A stretch of 64,000 bases of DNA, from NCBI GenBank assembly GCA_007695045.1, contig REEP01000044.1:54045-118044 (forward strand), read 5' to 3'. The first letter of the stretch is position 1, and each line of letters opens with the position of its first letter. The translations under genes and the position numbers were made by a program. The notes under the pieces were generated by a model, which was not told the DNA's origin, ran no database searches, and saw only the letters and a list, made by a program, of their open reading frames with translations. Positions 1 to 11,727 of this stretch are shown in pieces. Source of the stretch: Rhodospirillales bacterium. GTDB lineage: Bacteria; Pseudomonadota; Alphaproteobacteria; Rhodospirillales; Defluviicoccaceae.

Positions 1-586
1 CTGCTGCTACCCCGAAGAGGCGGGACTGATTGCAGCGCAGGCGAGGTTGATCGGGGAGGCGCTGTCCAACGCGAGCGCGGCGGGCCATCCGCGCGTGCTG
101 TTCTCGGCGCATGGTCTGCCGAAACGGGTTATCGCGAGCGGCGATCCGTATCAATGGCAGGTGGAACGAACGGTTGCGGCCGTGGTGCGGCAGCTGGACA
201 GGGCGGACCTGGATTATACGATCTGTTACCAGAGCCGGGTGGGACCGCTGGAATGGATCGGCCCTGATACCGAGGGGGAAGTGCGGCGGGCCGGCAGTGA
301 CGGGGTTCCGGTGGTGATGGTGCCGATCGCGTTCGTGTCAGAACATTCGGAAACTCTGGTGGAACTCGACCTTACGTATGCCAAGGTGGCGGAAGCGAGC
401 GGTGTTCCCGCCTATGTCCGGGTCCCGGCCGTGGGCACCGCAACGGAGTTTATTGACGGGCTTGCCGGCTTGGTTGAGAATGCTGTGAAAAGGGACGCTG
501 AGCCGGCCTCCAATCTGGGTGGCCGGCTCTGTCCCAAGTCTGCAACGCGCTGCATCTGCGCGGCTTCCCCCGTTGACCGCTGTTGA
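1..586 (+). CDS. hemH: Ferrochelatase, C-terminal part (5' end outside window)
   Basis: Ferrochelatase inserts ferrous iron into protoporphyrin IX, the last step of heme synthesis. The frame is open from base 2, so the N-terminal part (roughly 150 residues of a usual 340-350) is missing. About 194 residues remain. Visible family motifs are LFSAHGLP (the SxHGxP catalytic-histidine region), CYQSRVGPLEWIGP, and PIAFVSEHSETLVELD. The last 22 residues carry four cysteines (LCP...CIC...C). Some ferrochelatases bind a [2Fe-2S] cluster through a C-terminal cysteine group, but the spacing here is not the classical one, so cluster binding is only a possibility. hemJ follows after 22 bases, which supports a heme operon. 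Confidence 0.9.
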   Translation, partial: CCYPEEAGLIAAQARLIGEALSNASAAGHPRVLFSAHGLPKRVIASGDPYQWQVERTVAAVVRQLDRADLDYTICYQSRVGPLEWIGPDTEGEVRRAGSDGVPVVMVPIAFVSEHSETLVELDLTYAKVAEASGVPAYVRVPAVGTATEFIDGLAGLVENAVKRDAEPASNLGGRLCPKSATRCICAASPVDRC

Positions 587-608
587 ACTGCCAGTGGCGA
601 GGGTTCCT

Positions 609-1037
609 GTGGATAGCTATCTCTGGCTCAAGGTGCTGCATATCGTGGCGTTCACCGCGTGGATGGCGGGCCTGTTCTACCTGCCACGTCTCTATGTGTA
701 CCACACGCAGCAGGCGCCCGCCTCGGATGCCGCCAGCACTTTCAAGGTCATGGAGCGGAAGCTTCTCCGCATCATCATGAACCCGGCGATGCTGGTGACA
801 GTCGCCAGCGGGGCGATTTTGATCTGGCAGATCGATGCACTGTTATTCGGCTGGATGCATGCCAAGCTTCTTCTGGTTGGCTTGTTGCTGGCATTTCACA
901 TGATGTTGGCGCGCTGGCGTCGGGAGTTCGATGCCGATGCCAACCGGCATTCGGAACGGTTCTATCGCGTGATGAACGAAGTGCCGACCGTGCTGTTGAT
1001 CTTGATCGTGGTGCTTGCAGTTGTGAAGCCGTTTTGA
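609..1037 (+). CDS. hemJ: HemJ-type protoporphyrinogen oxidase
   Basis: HemJ is an integral membrane protein that oxidises protoporphyrinogen IX, one step before ferrochelatase. The 142-residue product has the family length, several hydrophobic helices, an early conserved histidine (LKVLHIVAFTAWMAGLFYL), a Y-H pair after the first helix, and the basic loop ERKLLRIIMNPA. I chose the GTG start because a GGCGAGG ribosome-binding site ends about 5 bases upstream and the family homology begins there. Longer in-frame starts near 519 would add a non-conserved tail inside hemH. It lies directly behind hemH, as in many alphaproteobacteria. Confidence 0.85.
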   Translation: MDSYLWLKVLHIVAFTAWMAGLFYLPRLYVYHTQQAPASDAASTFKVMERKLLRIIMNPAMLVTVASGAILIWQIDALLFGWMHAKLLLVGLLLAFHMMLARWRREFDADANRHSERFYRVMNEVPTVLLILIVVLAVVKPF

Positions 1038-1064
1038 CGGCAGGGATCCTGTCGGTTTTGGTTT
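1038..1064 (+). terminator. Likely intrinsic terminator after hemJ
   Basis: A 7-base stem (CGGCAGG paired with CCTGTCG, with one G-U pair) and a 3-base loop start immediately after the hemJ stop. GTTTTGGTTTG follows. The stem is short, so this is a moderate call. It would separate the heme genes from rho. Confidence 0.45.
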
Positions 1065-1279
1065 GACATTTTTGGTGACGTCGCATCAATTCGAGTGTTC
1101 GCAAGGTTTGCGCAATTCTTTCCGGTCAATCTAGGCGTTCCATGCACGTTAAACGGGATCCGATGTTTGTCGACGGGTCCCACGTCTCTCCTTGTGGGCA
1201 TGTGTGTTCTTCGGGCACAAAATCGTGATGCGTCGGCGCGGTTCGGGCGGGTGATGCGTGAGCGCCGTAGGAAACGAAG

Positions 1280-2536
1280 ATGAATCTCAAGGAACTTAAA
1301 GAGAAACCGCCGGCTGACCTTCTGTCCTATGCAGAAGATCTGAAAATCGAGAATGCGAGCTCCCTGCGTAAGCAGGAGATGATGTTCGCTATTCTCAAAC
1401 AGCTCGCGGAGAACGATGTCCCGATTTTTGGCGATGGTGTTCTGGAGGTGTTGCAGGACGGCTTCGGCTTCTTGCGGTCTCCGGAAGCGAACTATCTGCC
1501 GGGGCCGGATGACATCTACGTGTCCCCGAGTCAAATCCGGCGCTTCGGTCTGAGAACAGGGGATACGGTGGAGGGGGAAATCCGCTCGCCGAAGGACGGA
1601 GAGCGGTATTTCGCCTTGCTGAAGGTCAATGCCATCAACTTCGCCAATCCGGTGGAGGTGCGTCATCGCATCAACTTTGACAATCTGACGCCGCTTTATC
1701 CCGAGAAGCGGTTCGTCATGGAACTGCCGTCTGCGGTCACAAAGGACCTCACCTCTCGGGTTATCGACTTGATTACCCCGATCGGCAAAGGGCAGCGCGC
1801 CCTGGTCGTGGCGCCACCGAGGACCGGTAAGACGGTCATGTTGCAGAATGTGGCGCAGTCGATCGCAGCGAACCATCCGGACTGTTACCTGATCGTTCTG
1901 CTGATCGATGAACGCCCGGAGGAGGTGACCGACATGGCGCGCTCGGTCAAGGGAGAGGTGGTGAGTTCCACCTTCGACGAACCGGCCGCGCGCCACGTAC
2001 AGGTGGCGGAAATGGTGATCGAAAAGGCCAAACGACTGGTAGAGCACAAGCGGGACGTGGTGATCCTGCTCGATTCCATCACTCGGTTGGCACGGGCCTA
2101 CAACACCGTGGTGCCGTCATCCGGGAAAGTACTGACCGGCGGTGTGGATGCCAACGCGTTGCAACGTCCGAAACGATTTTTCGGGGCGGCCCGCAATATC
2201 GAGGAAGGTGGCTCGCTGACCATCATTTCCACGGCACTGATCGACACGGGCTCGCGGATGGATGAAGTGATCTTCGAGGAGTTCAAGGGTACCGGGAACT
2301 GCGAAATCATCCTGGATCGGAAGCTGGCCGACAAGCGCACCTGGCCCAGCATCGACATCACGCGATCCGGCACACGGAAAGAGGAACTCCTGGTGGACAA
2401 GCCGACCCTGTCCAAGATGTGGGTGCTGCGACGGGTTCTGATGCCGATGGGGATCGTCGACTCGATGGAGTTCCTGCTGGAGAAGCTTCGTCAGTCGAAG
2501 AACAACGCCGAATTCTTCGACTCTATGAACGCCTGA
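1280..2536 (+). CDS. rho: Transcription termination factor Rho
   Basis: Rho is the hexameric RNA-dependent ATPase that ends transcription at many untranslated transcripts. The 418-residue product has the normal length. Residues 1-45 form the Rho N-terminal helical domain, about 50-125 the RNA-binding cold-shock-like domain (DGFGFLRS, then [18 protein letters not shown]), and the rest the ATPase, with Walker [12 protein letters not shown] near residue 178 and [13 protein letters not shown] for Walker B and catalysis. The ATG is preceded by AGGAAACG. A 215-base leader lies between the hemJ terminator and the start; rho is commonly autoregulated through such a leader, but I see no defined element in it. 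Confidence 0.98.
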   Translation: MNLKELKEKPPADLLSYAEDLKIENASSLRKQEMMFAILKQLAENDVPIFGDGVLEVLQDGFGFLRSPEANYLPGPDDIYVSPSQIRRFGLRTGDTVEGEIRSPKDGERYFALLKVNAINFANPVEVRHRINFDNLTPLYPEKRFVMELPSAVTKDLTSRVIDLITPIGKGQRALVVAPPRTGKTVMLQNVAQSIAANHPDCYLIVLLIDERPEEVTDMARSVKGEVVSSTFDEPAARHVQVAEMVIEKAKRLVEHKRDVVILLDSITRLARAYNTVVPSSGKVLTGGVDANALQRPKRFFGAARNIEEGGSLTIISTALIDTGSRMDEVIFEEFKGTGNCEIILDRKLADKRTWPSIDITRSGTRKEELLVDKPTLSKMWVLRRVLMPMGIVDSMEFLLEKLRQSKNNAEFFDSMNA

Positions 2537-2584
2537 GGCTCTGTGGCTGCGGTAGGGTGCGGCCGGAAGCTGGGGCCCCGGGCA

Positions 2585-3559
2585 TCAGGGCAGCAGAACC
2601 GTTGATCCGGTCGTGAGACGGTTTTCCAGATCGCGATGGGCCTGGGGCGTTTCCGCTAACCGATAGGTCGCGCCGACGAGGATACGGACGTGGCCCGTGG
2701 TGACGACGTCGAGCAGTTCGCGCGCCGTGGCCTGGAGGTCGCTTGGCTTGGCGATGTAGGTCATCAGTGTCGGCCGGGTCAGGAACAGGGAGCCCTTGGC
2801 GGACAAGCGGGCGGGCTCGACGGGCGGCACTGGGCCGGAAGCGTTGCCGAAGGTGACCATCATGCCTAGGGGTCGCAGGCAGTCCAGGGACTCATCGAAC
2901 GTATCCTTGCCCACGGAGTCGTAGACCACGGCCACCCCCTCGCCGCCGGTGAGGTCACGCACCCGGTCCACGAACGATTCCCGTGTGTAGACGATGGGAT
3001 GATGGCAACCGTTGGCGCGGGCGAGGTCCGCCTTGGCTTCGGTACCGACCGTTCCGATGACGGTGGCGCCGAGGTGGCGGGCCCACTGGCAGAGAAGAAG
3101 GCCGACCCCGCCGGCGGCGGCGTGAACAAGGATGGGATCGCCGGCCTGGACCCGGTAGGTACGGCGCAGGAGGTATTGCGCCGTCATCCCCTTCAGCATC
3201 ATGGCCGCTGCGACCTCATCAGAGATCGAGGGCGAGAGATGTACCAGGCGATCGGCGGCGATGACCCGGTGTCGGGTGTAGGCGCCGAGAATGCCCGCGT
3301 AGGCAACCCGGTCCCCTGGGGCCAGTCCGCTCACATCGGGACCGACGGCCTCCACCACACCGGCCGCCTCCATCCCGAGAATGGCCGGCAACGCGGGTAC
3401 GGGATAGAGGCCGGTGCGGTGGTAAACGTCGATGAAGTTGAGGCCGATGGCGGTTTGTCTGAGTCGAACCTGCCCGGACATGGGTTCGGGAACGGTGACG
3501 GCCTCGAACACGAGTTCCTCAGGTCCCCCATGGGCATGAATGCGGACGGCCTCCGTCAT
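2585..3559 (-). CDS. qor: NADPH:quinone oxidoreductase-like zinc-independent alcohol dehydrogenase family protein
   Basis: This 324-residue protein belongs to the quinone oxidoreductase branch of the medium-chain dehydrogenases, soluble enzymes that use NADPH to reduce quinones or enones. Visible features are GLNFIDVYHRTGLY, the GroES-like fold region GMEAAGVVEAVG, and the nucleotide-binding AAAGGVGLLLCQWA. Zinc-ligand cysteines are absent, as expected for this branch. I chose ATG at 3559 because it overlaps the stop of the upstream ogt gene as ATGA, a typical translational-coupling junction. A GTG or ATG start five codons earlier is less likely. The true substrate cannot be told from sequence. 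Confidence 0.88.
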   Translation of the reverse strand: MTEAVRIHAHGGPEELVFEAVTVPEPMSGQVRLRQTAIGLNFIDVYHRTGLYPVPALPAILGMEAAGVVEAVGPDVSGLAPGDRVAYAGILGAYTRHRVIAADRLVHLSPSISDEVAAAMMLKGMTAQYLLRRTYRVQAGDPILVHAAAGGVGLLLCQWARHLGATVIGTVGTEAKADLARANGCHHPIVYTRESFVDRVRDLTGGEGVAVVYDSVGKDTFDESLDCLRPLGMMVTFGNASGPVPPVEPARLSAKGSLFLTRPTLMTYIAKPSDLQATARELLDVVTTGHVRILVGATYRLAETPQAHRDLENRLTTGSTVLLP

Positions 3560-4086
3560 GGCACGGGGGTCCACGCGGCAGGGTCACCCTGTGCGGCCGT
3601 GGCCGGAATTGGAACCGGGTGGCGTGGTGCCTGCTCCAGGTTCAGAAGGAATCGTTTGGTGGCAATGCCGTCACCGCCGGAATAGCCGGCAAGGGCACCG
3701 GAGGCCGCGATGACACGGTGGCATGGAATCACGATGGGGATGGGGTTGGCCGCACAGGCGGCCGCGGCGGCGCGAGGAGCGGTATCGGCGCGGGCGGCAA
3801 GGGCGGCATAGGAGAGGGTGGTCCCGAACGGGATCGTGCGCAGCAAGGCCCAGATGCGGTGCTGGAACGGGCTGCCGCGCGGTCGCAAGGCGAAGCGAAA
3901 GTCGGTCAACTGCCCCGCAAAGTAGGCCTGAAGTTGCGCCGACACTGCGGCGATCAGGGGATCGGAGGGAGGATCCTCGGCAGCGGGGGCGGATGGGCCG
4001 CGTATCCAGGATAGGCCGACAAGGGCACCCTCCGAAGCGTCGAGACGGAGGGGCCCAATCGGCGTGTGGATGGTTGACGTGATCAT
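3556..4086 (-). CDS. ogt: Methylated-DNA--protein-cysteine S-methyltransferase
   Basis: This suicide repair protein removes alkyl groups from O6-alkylguanine by transferring them to its own cysteine. The 176-residue protein shows the active-site motif PCHRV with the acceptor at Cys122, preceded by NPIPIVI and followed by GYSGGDGIATKRFLLNLE, plus the upstream PFGTTLSYAALA helix region. It is the Ogt/MGMT form without the AdaA zinc domain. The C-terminal tail is rich in proline and alanine and not conserved. It is the middle gene of a three-gene minus-strand operon: the YyaL-like gene ends 9 bases upstream and qor overlaps its stop by 4 bases. Confidence 0.93.
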   Translation of the reverse strand: MITSTIHTPIGPLRLDASEGALVGLSWIRGPSAPAAEDPPSDPLIAAVSAQLQAYFAGQLTDFRFALRPRGSPFQHRIWALLRTIPFGTTLSYAALAARADTAPRAAAAACAANPIPIVIPCHRVIAASGALAGYSGGDGIATKRFLLNLEQAPRHPVPIPATAAQGDPAAWTPVP

Positions 4087-4095
4087 GGGTGCAGT

Positions 4096-6126
<2,031 letters not shown>

Positions 6127-6325
6127 GGCGGCCTCGCGGCTGGGGTTGCGGGCAGATGGGGTGACAACAGGGTCGTTGCGCCGCTGTCGCCTGTCGCTTA
6201 GTTTGGGCCGCCGCGGTCAGGCAACAAGCCCCGAAGCCCCACCCGGCAGGCGGGGCCGAGCGGAGGGCTGTTGGAAACCGGGCCGGCATCAACGTCAGCA
6301 GGGTAGCAGGGACAAGGCGAAAACG

Positions 6326-6589
6326 ATGAAGATTCATGTGGATGTGGACTGCACCCCCGAAGAGGCGCGGACGTTGCTGGGGCTTCCCGACGTCAAGCCG
6401 ATGCAGAAAGCCCTGATGGATGAGATCGAAGGTCGCATGAAGAAGGCGCTGTCGGCGATGGAGCCGGACGCGCTGGTCCGGATGTGGCTGCCGGCGAGCA
6501 TGCAGAGCCTTGAGCAGTGGCAAAAGTTCATCTGGTCGCGCATGACCGGAGCGCAGGGCGAGGATGAGCCGGTAGACAAGGGGAGCTGA
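6326..6589 (+). CDS. Small conserved alphaproteobacterial protein (DUF6489-like)
   Basis: An 87-residue soluble protein beginning MKIHVDVDCTPEEARTLLGL, with PDVKPMQKALMDEIEGRMK after it. I recognise this as a conserved family in alphaproteobacteria, probably DUF6489, without a known function. The ATG is preceded by AAGGCGAA about 6 bases away. The region between it and the divergent YyaL-like gene (about 200 bases) should hold both promoters, but I could not define them. It lies 26 bases upstream of the ferredoxin-like gene and may be cotranscribed. Confidence 0.7.
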   Translation: MKIHVDVDCTPEEARTLLGLPDVKPMQKALMDEIEGRMKKALSAMEPDALVRMWLPASMQSLEQWQKFIWSRMTGAQGEDEPVDKGS

Positions 6590-6615
6590 CAGCCACCGGC
6601 GGGACGAGGTTGGCA

Positions 6616-6951
6616 GTGTACTATCGATGCCACGTGTTCTGCTGCGTGAACGAGCGGCCGGCAGGGCACCCGCGAGGGTCCTGCGCTGCGCGCGGATCGG
6701 TCAAGCTGAGAGACTATATGAAAGCGCGGGCGAAAGCGCTCGGGCTGACGGAGGTGCGGATCAATGCCGCCGGCTGCCTGGATCGGTGCGAGTTGGGCCC
6801 GACCGTGGTTATTTACCCGGAGGGAGTCTGGTATCGGGTGGACAGCCGGGCAGATGTGGATGAAGTGCTGTCGAGACATGTGCTCGGGGGAGAACGGGTG
6901 GCTCGGTTGTTGTTGCCGCAGTCGCGGGATGAGGACGGGCCAAGGGACTGA
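6616..6951 (+). CDS. Thioredoxin-like [2Fe-2S] ferredoxin domain protein
   Basis: A 111-residue protein of the (2Fe-2S) ferredoxin family with a thioredoxin-like fold. It starts MYYRCHVFCCVNERPAGHP and has GSCAARGS, then NAAGCLDRCELGPTVVIYPEG. The cluster ligands are probably Cys of the HVFCC region, GSC, AAGC and DRC. These proteins are small electron carriers, and the partner here is unknown. I prefer GTG at 6616 because GAGG ends 6 bases upstream; a TTG at 6610 would sit directly on that ribosome-binding site. mnmE follows after 39 bases. Confidence 0.87.
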   Translation: MYYRCHVFCCVNERPAGHPRGSCAARGSVKLRDYMKARAKALGLTEVRINAAGCLDRCELGPTVVIYPEGVWYRVDSRADVDEVLSRHVLGGERVARLLLPQSRDEDGPRD

Positions 6952-6990
6952 TGCGGGCTTCACCCGCGATGGTCCTTGCTGGGGGTGTCG

Positions 6991-8352
6991 GTGACCGGCC
7001 TCGGCGACGGGCTTCAGACGGTTTTTCCTGATACGATCTTTGCCCTGGCCTCGGGCCAGGGGCGGGCCAGTGTCGCTGTAATTCGGGTATCGGGTGTCGG
7101 CGCCGGACTGTGTCTGGAGCGTCTGACCGGGCGGACCTCGCTGGTTCCGCGACGCGCGACACGGGTGGCGGTGCGGGCGGCGGACGGGGAGCTGCTGGAC
7201 CGGGGGTTGGCGATCTGGTTCCCGGGTCCGGGCAGCTTCACCGGAGAGGACGTGCTGGAACTCCAACTGCACGGCGGGCGCGCGATCCTGCAGGAGGTCA
7301 TGAACGCGTTGTCGGCAGTGACCGGCGTACGGACGGCGGAGGCGGGGGAATTCTCCCGCCGGGCGTTCGAGAACGGCAAGTTCGATCTGACCGCGGCGGA
7401 AGGTCTTGCCGACCTGATTGCGGCGGAGACTCCGGAACAGCGCCGCCAGGCCCTGCGGCAGGCGGATGGGCGCTTGGCCAAGCTGTGCGAGGGGTGGCGG
7501 GACAGCCTGATCAGCGGGATGGCCGACCTGGAGGCGGCGATTGACTTCAGTGAGGAGGAAATCCCGAGCGGGCTTCTGACGCGAGCGCAGGAGGCGGCGG
7601 GCCAGCTTGCGGGTGAGATCTCAAGGCATCTGGGGGAGGCGCAGCGGGGAGAGCGGGTGCGGGAGGGGATCCGGGTGGCGATCCTGGGCGCGCCTAACGC
7701 CGGGAAATCGTCTCTTCTCAACGGGCTTGCGGGGCGGGATGCGGCGATTGTGGCGGCGGCGCCGGGGACGACGCGAGATGTGGTCGAGGTGCGGGTGGAA
7801 ATGGCCGGGTGTCCGGTGATTCTGCGCGATACAGCCGGAATTCGCGAAACCGTGGAGGCGGTGGAGCGGGAGGGAGTGCGGCGGAGCGAGGAGGCGGCAC
7901 GGGAGGCGGACATTCGGCTGCTGGTGTTCGATGGAGCGCGATGGCCCGTGGTGGATGCGCGGACGGCGGGATTGTGGGATGCGAATGCCCTGGGGGTGCT
8001 GAGCAAAGTTGACCGGGTAGCAGGAAGCGGCCCCTGGAGGTTGGGAGAGCGGACCCTGGTGGCGGCGTCCGTGGTGACGGATCAGGGCCTGGAAGCGCTG
8101 AGGCAGATGCTGGAGGTGGCGGTGCGGGAGCGCTACGCCGGCGGGGCGGATGTGGCGTTGACCCGCGCGCGGCATCGCGAGGCGCTGCAGGCCTGTCGCG
8201 AGGGTTTGCTGCGGGCAGGGGCGGGCCAGGCCGAGGAACTGGTGGTGGAAGATCTACGGCTGGCGGCGCGGGCGCTGGGGCGGCTCACCGGGGCGGTGGA
8301 TGTTGAAGACGTGCTCGACGCCGTGTTTCGGGAGTTCTGCATTGGGAAGTGA
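6991..8352 (+). CDS. mnmE: tRNA uridine-5-carboxymethylaminomethyl modification GTPase MnmE
   Basis: MnmE and MnmG together make the cmnm5 modification at the wobble uridine U34 of certain tRNAs. The 453-residue protein has the N-terminal folate-binding domain ([19 protein letters not shown]), a central helical region, an inserted G domain with the P-loop [12 protein letters not shown] near residue 233 and DTAGIRE near 280, and the C-terminal FREFCIGK with the essential cysteine. The start is uncertain: GTG at 6991 has GGGG about 5 bases upstream, while TTG at 6976 is also in frame. Its end overlaps the mnmG start. Confidence 0.95.
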   Translation: MTGLGDGLQTVFPDTIFALASGQGRASVAVIRVSGVGAGLCLERLTGRTSLVPRRATRVAVRAADGELLDRGLAIWFPGPGSFTGEDVLELQLHGGRAILQEVMNALSAVTGVRTAEAGEFSRRAFENGKFDLTAAEGLADLIAAETPEQRRQALRQADGRLAKLCEGWRDSLISGMADLEAAIDFSEEEIPSGLLTRAQEAAGQLAGEISRHLGEAQRGERVREGIRVAILGAPNAGKSSLLNGLAGRDAAIVAAAPGTTRDVVEVRVEMAGCPVILRDTAGIRETVEAVEREGVRRSEEAAREADIRLLVFDGARWPVVDARTAGLWDANALGVLSKVDRVAGSGPWRLGERTLVAASVVTDQGLEALRQMLEVAVRERYAGGADVALTRARHREALQACREGLLRAGAGQAEELVVEDLRLAARALGRLTGAVDVEDVLDAVFREFCIGK

Positions 8353-10276
8353 TGTTTCACGTGAAACAGCGGCGGTGCCGGTGGGGCCGCGCGAAAGCCG
8401 GTTCTGGGACGTGGTGGTCATCGGGGGTGGGCACGCAGGATGCGAAGCGGCCGCTGCGGCGACGCGTTTGGGCGCGCGCACGCTTCTGGTGACGCAACAG
8501 GCCACCGATATCGGCGCGATGTCGTGCAATCCGGCCATCGGAGGCTTGGCCAAGGGCCAGATGGTGCGAGAAATCGACGCCCTTGACGGTCTGATGGCGC
8601 GTGCCATCGATCAGGCCGGGATCCAGTTCCGCGTTCTGAATCGGAGCAAGGGGCCCGCGGTTCGGGGCCCGCGGGCCCAGGCCGACCGCACGCGTTATCG
8701 AGCCGCCATGCGGCTGCTCCTTGAGAGCGAAGCCGGCGTGACTGTCCGCTTTGGCTCAGTGTGGAGGATCGATCGGGCCGCCGATGGCAAGGTCTCAGGA
8801 GTGGGGCTGGCGGATGGAAGCACCCTGAACGCCGGTGCCGTGGTGCTGGCCACAGGGACATTCCTCGGCGGGGTGATCCACATCGGTGAGCGGCGAATGG
8901 CGGCCGGCCGCTATGGAGAGGCGCCGGCGCAGCACTTGAGCACATGGCTCCGGGGAACAGGGCTGCCCATAGGACGGCTGAAGACCGGGACGCCGCCACG
9001 ACTGGATGGGCGGACGATCCGTTGGGACGAACTTGAGGCGCAGCACGGAGACGATCCACCGCAGCCGTTCTCGTTCCTGACCGAGGTGATCCGGGGCCCC
9101 CGGGTCGCCTGTGCGATCACCGGGACCACATCGGGGAGCCACGCGCTCATCCGCAACAATCTGCATCGGGCACCGATGTACTCAGGCCAGATCACGAGTC
9201 GCGGTCCTCGGTACTGTCCGTCGATCGAAGACAAGGTCGTGCGCTTCGCCGACCGGAACCGCCACCAGATCTTTCTGGAACCGGAGGGTCTGGAGACGCA
9301 TGTGGTTTATCCCAACGGGATCTCCACGTCGCTGCCGGAGGATGTCCAACGGGCCCTGGTCGCAACGATTCCCGGGCTGGAGACGGCGCGGCTGACTAGG
9401 CCGGGCTACGCCGTGGAATACGACTACGTGGATCCAAGGGCGCTGCGCCCAACCCTGGAGGTTCGTGACATTCCGGGGTTGTTTCTGGCGGGACAGATCA
9501 CGGGCACCACCGGGTACGAGGAAGCCGCGGGCCAGGGCCTGGTTGCGGGCGCGAACGCCGGTCGGCGGGCCGGAGGCGGGTCGGCGTTCGTGCTCGGCCG
9601 GGATGAGGCATACATCGGCGTGATGGTGGACGATCTCGTGACCCGGGGCACGGTGGAACCGTACCGCATGTTTACGTCGCGGGCGGAATATCGCCTGATG
9701 CTGCGGGCGGACAATGCGGACCGGCGGTTGACACCGAAAGGGATCGAGGCGGGTCTGGTGGGGTCCCGGCGAGAGCGGGCATTCGCGGCATCGGAGGCTG
9801 CGATTGCCGGAGCTGCGGCGGCATTGGTTCAGGCGAAGGCGTCCGCGGGAGAGCTGATGACGGCGGGTATAACAGTATCGGGTGACCGGGGTCGCTGGTC
9901 GGCGCTGGATCTTCTGGTGCGGGGGGTGGCGGCGCTGGAAACGCTGCGTCGGGTGTGGCCCGCGCTGGCGGACGTCGGCGACGCGGCGGTGGAGAGTGTG
10001 GTGAACGATGCGACCTATGCCGGCTATCTGGAGCGACAGGCGGCGGAGATCGCGGCGGCGCGGCGCTATGAAGAGATGACCATCCCGGACGGGCTGGACT
10101 TTCAGGCGGTGCCGGGGTTGTCGTCGGAAGTCCGCGAAAAGCTGGGACGGGTGAAACCGGCATCGGTCGGCGCCGCCGGACGCATCGCCGGAGTCACGCC
10201 GGCTGCGATTGCTACGGTGATCCGGGTGTTGCAACGGCGCCAAGGCGAGGCCGGTGCGGCAGACCCCGCCCGGTGA
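8342..10276 (+). CDS. mnmG: tRNA uridine-5-carboxymethylaminomethyl modification enzyme MnmG (GidA)
   Basis: MnmG is the FAD-dependent partner of MnmE in U34 modification. The product is 644 residues from the TTG chosen here. It shows the FAD-binding [18 protein letters not shown] near residues 23-40, the [13 protein letters not shown] motif, [11 protein letters not shown], and the late [14 protein letters not shown] and [15 protein letters not shown] signatures. The start is uncertain. TTG at 8342 has GGAG 7 bases upstream and puts parS inside the coding sequence. GTG at 8375 or 8381 would leave parS just upstream and has a poorer ribosome-binding site. The 3' end overlaps rsmG by 23 bases. 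Confidence 0.95.
   Translation: MGSDVSRETAAVPVGPRESRFWDVVVIGGGHAGCEAAAAATRLGARTLLVTQQATDIGAMSCNPAIGGLAKGQMVREIDALDGLMARAIDQAGIQFRVLNRSKGPAVRGPRAQADRTRYRAAMRLLLESEAGVTVRFGSVWRIDRAADGKVSGVGLADGSTLNAGAVVLATGTFLGGVIHIGERRMAAGRYGEAPAQHLSTWLRGTGLPIGRLKTGTPPRLDGRTIRWDELEAQHGDDPPQPFSFLTEVIRGPRVACAITGTTSGSHALIRNNLHRAPMYSGQITSRGPRYCPSIEDKVVRFADRNRHQIFLEPEGLETHVVYPNGISTSLPEDVQRALVATIPGLETARLTRPGYAVEYDYVDPRALRPTLEVRDIPGLFLAGQITGTTGYEEAAGQGLVAGANAGRRAGGGSAFVLGRDEAYIGVMVDDLVTRGTVEPYRMFTSRAEYRLMLRADNADRRLTPKGIEAGLVGSRRERAFAASEAAIAGAAAALVQAKASAGELMTAGITVSGDRGRWSALDLLVRGVAALETLRRVWPALADVGDAAVESVVNDATYAGYLERQAAEIAAARRYEEMTIPDGLDFQAVPGLSSEVREKLGRVKPASVGAAGRIAGVTPAAIATVIRVLQRRQGEAGAADPAR
8353..8368. promoter_or_regulatory. 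parS: parS site 1 (ParB-binding centromere)
   Basis: TGTTTCACGTGAAACA is a perfect 16-base palindrome that matches the universal bacterial parS consensus. It begins one base after the mnmE stop and falls in the 5' end of mnmG. ParB, encoded about 3.4 kb downstream, should load here as a CTP-dependent clamp and spread. parS sites cluster near oriC, so this supports an origin-proximal location. Confidence 0.95.
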
Positions 10277-10925
10277 AGAACGGCTGGCCCTGTTTCACGT
10301 GAAACATCCCCTCGCTTCCGCAGACGTGCAGCGCGCCATGGCTCTCAGCGACCATACCCTGCTGCGTCTGCAGCGGCACCTGGACCTGCTCGTCGCTTGG
10401 CAAAGGCGCATGAACCTGGTCGGCCGGGCAACCCTGGACGACCCATGGCGGCGCCACGTTCTGGATTCGGCGCAGATCGTCCCGCTGCTGCCGCCCGGTC
10501 GGCCGGTGGTGATCGATCTCGGGACCGGTGCCGGATTCCCGGGGCTGGTTCTCGCCATCATCGCCAATGCTGAGGTGCATCTGGTGGAAAGCGACCAGCG
10601 CAAGTGTGCCTTTCTGCGCGAGGCGGCGCGGGAAACCGGGACCGCCCTCACCGTTCATTCCCAGCGCCTTGAGTCGTTGACCGGGCTCACCGGTGACGTG
10701 GTCACGGCCCGGGCCTGCGCGCCGCTGCCCCGTCTGCTGGGCTATGCCGCACCGTTTTTGCGACGCCACGGCTCCGGTATCTTTCTGAAGGGGCGCGCCT
10801 TGGCAAGCGAATTGACGACGGCCTCGGAATCCTGGATCATGCACGCCCAGCAGCGCCCCAGCCTGACCGACTCTGAGGGCGCCATCCTGATCGTCAAGGC
10901 GTTGCGTCGCCGGCATGACCCCTGA
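10254..10925 (+). CDS. rsmG: 16S rRNA (guanine527-N7)-methyltransferase RsmG (GidB)
   Basis: RsmG methylates G527 of 16S rRNA with S-adenosylmethionine; its loss often gives low-level streptomycin resistance. The 223-residue protein has WQRRMNLVG, then [11 protein letters not shown], the SAM-binding [17 protein letters not shown], and [23 protein letters not shown] at 10254 follows AAGGCGAGG by 3-4 bases and overlaps the mnmG end. ATG at 10338 is a shorter alternative that would exclude parS. The gene overlaps parA by 11 bases. Confidence 0.93.
   Translation: MRQTPPGEERLALFHVKHPLASADVQRAMALSDHTLLRLQRHLDLLVAWQRRMNLVGRATLDDPWRRHVLDSAQIVPLLPPGRPVVIDLGTGAGFPGLVLAIIANAEVHLVESDQRKCAFLREAARETGTALTVHSQRLESLTGLTGDVVTARACAPLPRLLGYAAPFLRRHGSGIFLKGRALASELTTASESWIMHAQQRPSLTDSEGAILIVKALRRRHDP
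10291..10306. promoter_or_regulatory. parS: parS site 2 (ParB-binding centromere)
   Basis: A second perfect TGTTTCACGTGAAACA copy, 1938 bases after the first, lies inside the 5' part of rsmG, where it encodes FHVK. The pair brackets mnmG and precedes parAB. I found no third copy in the window. Confidence 0.95.
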
Positions 10926-11727
10926 GCTCCTGGATCGTTTGGCCCCCCGCACCATTGCCGTCGCCAATCAGAAGGGCGGGGTCGGCAAGACCACGACCGC
11001 GATCAACCTTGGCACGGCGCTGGCGGCAATCGACCGCCGTGTCCTGGTGGTGGACCTCGACCCGCAGGGCAATGCCAGCACCGGCCTTGGGGTGGAGCGG
11101 GCTGGACGTCGCGCCACCATCTATCAGGTTCTCATCGGCGCCGCGTCCCTTGCCGATGCGGTGATCGAGACCGAAGTTCCCAATCTCCGCCTGGTGCCAT
11201 CGGGTGTCGATCTGTCAGGCGCCGAGATCGAACTGGTGGGGCTGCAACGCCGGGAGTTTTTCCTGCGCAAGGCGCTGCGGCGGGCGGCCGCCAGTTATGA
11301 CTACGTGCTGATTGATTGCCCGCCGGCTCTGGGTCTGCTGACGATCAACGCCCTGGTCGCGGCCGATTCGGTCCTGATCCCGCTGCAATGTGAGTTCTTC
11401 GCCCTGGAAGGCATCAGCCATCTCATGCGCACCATCGAGCGGGTACGTCAGGCCCTCAATCCCCGCCTGGAGATTCACGGGATCGTGCTCACCATGTTCG
11501 ATCGTCGCAACAATCTTTCGACCCTGGTGGCGGATGACGTCCGCCAGTATTTCGGCGACAAGGTCTACGACACCGTGATCCCGCGCAACGTCCGTATTTC
11601 CGAAGCCCCGTCTCATGGCCGGCCCGTGCTGATCTACGATGTGAATTGTTCGGGGTCCCGCGCCTATCTCCATCTCGCCAATGAACTTCTGCGGCGCGAG
11701 AAAGCCCGCGAGGTCGTAACAACATGA
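10915..11727 (+). CDS. parA: Chromosome-partitioning ATPase ParA
   Basis: ParA is a Walker-type ATPase that binds DNA nonspecifically and, with ParB-parS, moves newly replicated origins apart. The 270-residue protein starts with a short 11-residue lead and then TIAVANQKGGVGKTTTAINL, the deviant Walker A with its signature lysine near residues 20-28. VLVVDLDPQGNAS and YDYVLIDCPPALGLLTINAL follow. It lacks the N-terminal helix-turn-helix of plasmid ParAs, so it is the chromosomal type. Its stop overlaps the parB start as ATGA. Confidence 0.97.
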   Translation: MTPELLDRLAPRTIAVANQKGGVGKTTTAINLGTALAAIDRRVLVVDLDPQGNASTGLGVERAGRRATIYQVLIGAASLADAVIETEVPNLRLVPSGVDLSGAEIELVGLQRREFFLRKALRRAAASYDYVLIDCPPALGLLTINALVAADSVLIPLQCEFFALEGISHLMRTIERVRQALNPRLEIHGIVLTMFDRRNNLSTLVADDVRQYFGDKVYDTVIPRNVRISEAPSHGRPVLIYDVNCSGSRAYLHLANELLRREKAREVVTT

